DNA from: Teredinibacter sp. KSP-S5-2
Lineage (GTDB): Bacteria > Pseudomonadota > Gammaproteobacteria > Pseudomonadales > Cellvibrionaceae
Assembly: GCF_032773895.1 (NCBI RefSeq)
Contig: NZ_CP120416.1
Span: 3,687,001-3,751,000, forward strand
Direction of reading: 5' to 3'
Length of the DNA stretch: 64,000 nt
Below the pieces are notes generated by a model that worked only from the letters and a program-made list of their open reading frames with translations, was not told where the DNA came from and did no database searches. Positions 62,236 through 64,000 of the stretch are shown here, piece after piece; the first letter of the stretch is position 1, and every line of letters starts with the position of its first letter. Position numbers and translations under genes: made by a program.

Positions 62236-62961
62236 CTATGCCTCCGACTCGGCTTCTTTAATCATCTGATAACCCACACCACGAATGGCTTTAATAATAC
62301 CCGGGTCAACTCCTTGCGCACCAAGCTTCTGCCTGACCCGGCTCACATGCACATCGATACTTCGATCATAGGCAGAGAGCTTACGATGTAATACCTGCTC
62401 CGTTAACCATTCCTTTGAAAGCGTTGTACCACAGGAAGCCATCAACAAAGACAACAAGCTGAACTCCGCCCCCGTTAGCTCAAGCGGCTCGGCATTCACC
62501 GTAGCAGATAACGAAGCGGTATTAATTTGAACCCCGTGTAAAGACAACACTTCTGCTGTTTTTTCCGGCTCACTATTAGCCTGCTTCGTTCTGCGTAACA
62601 CCGCCCGAATTCTGGCGACTAATTCTCGCGGGTTGCAGGGCTTGGCCAGGTAATCATCCGCCCCCATTTCCAAACCAACGATACGATCCACATCATCACC
62701 GCGACCGGTCAGCATAATAATGGCTGTATCACATTGCGCTTTTCTCACCTGCTGCAACACATCAAGCCCAGTTAACCCTGGCATCATGATATCCAACACC
62801 ACCACATCAATAGAGGGGTCCGCCAGTATCATCGATACACCTTCAACCCCATCATGGGCCAAGGATATCTGGTAACCCTCAGATTCGAGATACTCTCTCA
62901 ATAAGGAGCATAATTCGCGATCGTCATCGACCAGCAGTATTTGGTGGGGTGTTATCGTCAT
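62236..62961 (-). CDS. cpxR: Cpx-like OmpR-family response regulator
   Basis: A 241-residue regulator with a receiver domain (HQILLVDDDRELCSLLREYL; Asp57 in VVVLDIMMPGLTGLDVL; Lys in YLAKPCNPRELVARIRAVLR) and a winged-helix OmpR-type DNA-binding domain (ELTGAEFSLLSLLMASCGTT, AYDRSIDVHVSRVRQKLG, IRGVGYQM). First gene of the regulator/kinase pair and divergent from a CpxP-like gene, the same arrangement as cpxRA-cpxP in enterobacteria. A CpxR-type box lies in the common upstream region, so it is likely self-regulated. Confidence 0.92.
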   Translation of the reverse strand: MTITPHQILLVDDDRELCSLLREYLESEGYQISLAHDGVEGVSMILADPSIDVVVLDIMMPGLTGLDVLQQVRKAQCDTAIIMLTGRGDDVDRIVGLEMGADDYLAKPCNPRELVARIRAVLRRTKQANSEPEKTAEVLSLHGVQINTASLSATVNAEPLELTGAEFSLLSLLMASCGTTLSKEWLTEQVLHRKLSAYDRSIDVHVSRVRQKLGAQGVDPGIIKAIRGVGYQMIKEAESEA

Positions 62962-63001
62962 AGGTCTACTTTACTCCCAGCCCATTCCCAGTGAATAGAA
63001 C

Positions 63002-63016
63002 TTTACTCTTCTTTAC
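63002..63016 (-). promoter_or_regulatory. CpxR box
   Basis: On the minus strand GTAAA-GAAGA-GTAAA, a perfect match to the CpxR consensus GTAAA-N5-GTAAA. It lies between the divergent cpxR-like and cpxP-like genes, about 40 bases from the former start and 75 from the latter. A further TTTAC half-site is near 62969. Confidence 0.88.
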
Positions 63017-63090
63017 AGTCTATTAACCCAACTTATCGAAGACAAGGCGCATACTGACCCTGTACTCAAGAACATCACAGGAGATGAAAT

Positions 63091-63543
63091 ATGAAAACGA
63101 CAGGCAAAACCATGTTAGCAGTCCTTGCGTTATCGGTAGCCAGTGCCAGTTTTGCTTTTGGCCCAGGACCACATAAAGGTTGCGGTGGAGGTGGTGGCCC
63201 ACGCGGAGAAATGGGCTTTGTGATGATGGAAGAGGCGTTAAATTTAACTGCCGAACAAACCGAAGCCATCAGACAAATCAAGACGCGCATGTTTGAAGAG
63301 CGACAAGATTTTCGCGGCCAACAAAGACAAGTCCGAATTATGGACCTTGATCCGACTTCCCCCACATACAATGATGAGGTGAATCAACTGGCGGAACAAA
63401 AAGCCGAGAGAATGAAAGAGAGAATGCAACGTCAAGCACAGTATCATGCTGAGATGTACGCAATCCTCACGCCTGAGCAACAAGCGACTCTAAAAGAGTT
63501 ACGCCAAAAAGCGCAAACCAGAGCCAAACAACGAAACTGGTAA
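63091..63543 (+). CDS. cpxP: CpxP/Spy-family periplasmic protein
   Basis: A 150-residue periplasmic protein: signal peptide (MLAVLALSVASASFA), a glycine-rich segment (CGGGGGPRGE), then the CpxP/Spy helical cradle with two LTxxQ motifs (LNLTAEQTEAIRQIKTRMFE and AILTPEQQATLKELRQKA). In E. coli CpxP restrains the sensor until misfolded proteins titrate it. The good match of gene order and the shared CpxR box supports this role. The start is the ATG at 63091 with GGAG upstream. Confidence 0.9.
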   Translation: MKTTGKTMLAVLALSVASASFAFGPGPHKGCGGGGGPRGEMGFVMMEEALNLTAEQTEAIRQIKTRMFEERQDFRGQQRQVRIMDLDPTSPTYNDEVNQLAEQKAERMKERMQRQAQYHAEMYAILTPEQQATLKELRQKAQTRAKQRNW

Positions 63544-63555
63544 TGCACTCACTCC

Positions 63556-63590
63556 GAAGCCATCTCGCGCCAAGATGGCTTCTTTTATTT
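63556..63590 (+). terminator. Rho-independent terminator of the cpxP-like gene
   Basis: GAAGCCATCT pairs with AGATGGCTTC around a CGCGCCA loop, followed by TTTTATTT. Confidence 0.9.
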
Positions 63591-64000
63591 GCATAACCTC
63601 GGTTGTCGAAAATCGATTTTTTACAACTCGACCACACCTGCAGTTGATTTTGGCGACACAAATCACACACCCCAAAAAGCTACGCATACTATTTCGCATT
63701 TTTTATCCGTCATAAAAACCGACAAACAACGGATTAAACACTCAATCCAGCCCACAAAAATTCACACTCACCGACAAAAACCGCCCATACATTTATGCTT
63801 TATTAAAAATAGAGTTCACATAACGAATTAAACTCCTTTTTTATTCTTCGCAGAGAAACAAAGCATAAAACCGTGTTATTCCACCGAACCAAAAGCCTAA
63901 TTTCTCCACGGCTATTACACAAAAAAAGAATACTAAAAACGCAATTACATGCCACTATTTCGTTTTCAAATAAACGGCATAAAACTGTATTTCTTTTTCT
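63591..64000. other. AT-rich right end, no gene seen
   Basis: About 410 bases after the terminator. A short plus-strand frame (63589-63831) starts inside the terminator, has no family resemblance and was rejected. No RNA gene, site or repeat recognised. Confidence 0.5.

Noticed and set aside
63589-63831. 80-codon plus-strand frame at the right end
   Set aside because: It starts inside the terminator of the cpxP-like gene, has low-complexity composition and no ribosome-binding site or family resemblance.

Overview
The window looks like chromosomal DNA of a marine, polysaccharide-degrading gammaproteobacterium close to Saccharophagus, Teredinibacter or Cellvibrio (Cellvibrionaceae-like). This is inferred from long poly-serine linkers in two secreted carbohydrate-active enzymes, small chitin-binding modules of the Cellvibrio type, a polar-flagellum-type flagellin, a ChrR-type ECF system and a moderate GC content. 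No rRNA, tRNA, CRISPR array or complete insertion sequence was seen.

Left part (1-18.8 kb): a chemoreceptor with three PAS domains that runs off the left edge; an ankyrin/repeat protein; a two-gene acyl-CoA dehydratase/activase-like pair; a compact AHH-nuclease toxin module (thiolase-fold partner, toxin, Imm11-like and Imm49-like immunity candidates); a very large flagellin with an inserted zinc metallopeptidase (flagellinolysin) behind a clear sigma-28 promoter; and a serine-hydrolase-like protein whose catalytic residues are replaced.

Middle-left (18.8-31.1 kb): a GH5 glucanase joined to chitin-binding-type modules by poly-Ser linkers, two members of a periplasmic substrate-binding-protein-like family (a third lies at 60 kb), an EVE-domain protein, a TPR protein, a 1359-residue secreted purple-acid-phosphatase-like protein with PKD and MAM domains, and a diguanylate cyclase overlapping a MetF-like gene.

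Middle (31.6-41.3 kb): small genes, almost all on the minus strand, separated by attC-type recombination sites but without an integrase: a cluster of attC sites lacking integrase (CALIN). Cassettes encode small membrane proteins, lipoproteins, a DUF4279 protein, an HNH endonuclease, TetR/GFA and AraC/VOC pairs, and unknowns. A repeat of about 160 bp occurs twice in the array.

Right part (41.6-64 kb): a GH20 chitobiase; a decayed binding-protein gene; a CBM48 protein; an ECF sigma factor with its ChrR anti-sigma, divergent from a five-gene lipid operon (NTF2-like, SDR, FAD oxidoreductase, DUF1365, cyclopropane-fatty-acid-synthase family), a probable singlet-oxygen or membrane-lipid stress unit; a PAS histidine kinase with a stand-alone receiver and a REC-GGDEF-EAL protein; a GH18 chitinase with poly-Ser linkers; the third binding-protein paralogue; and a Cpx-like envelope-stress system (sensor, regulator, divergent CpxP-like protein) with a perfect CpxR box in the shared promoter region. 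Chitinase, chitobiase and the chitin-binding modules together point to chitin use.
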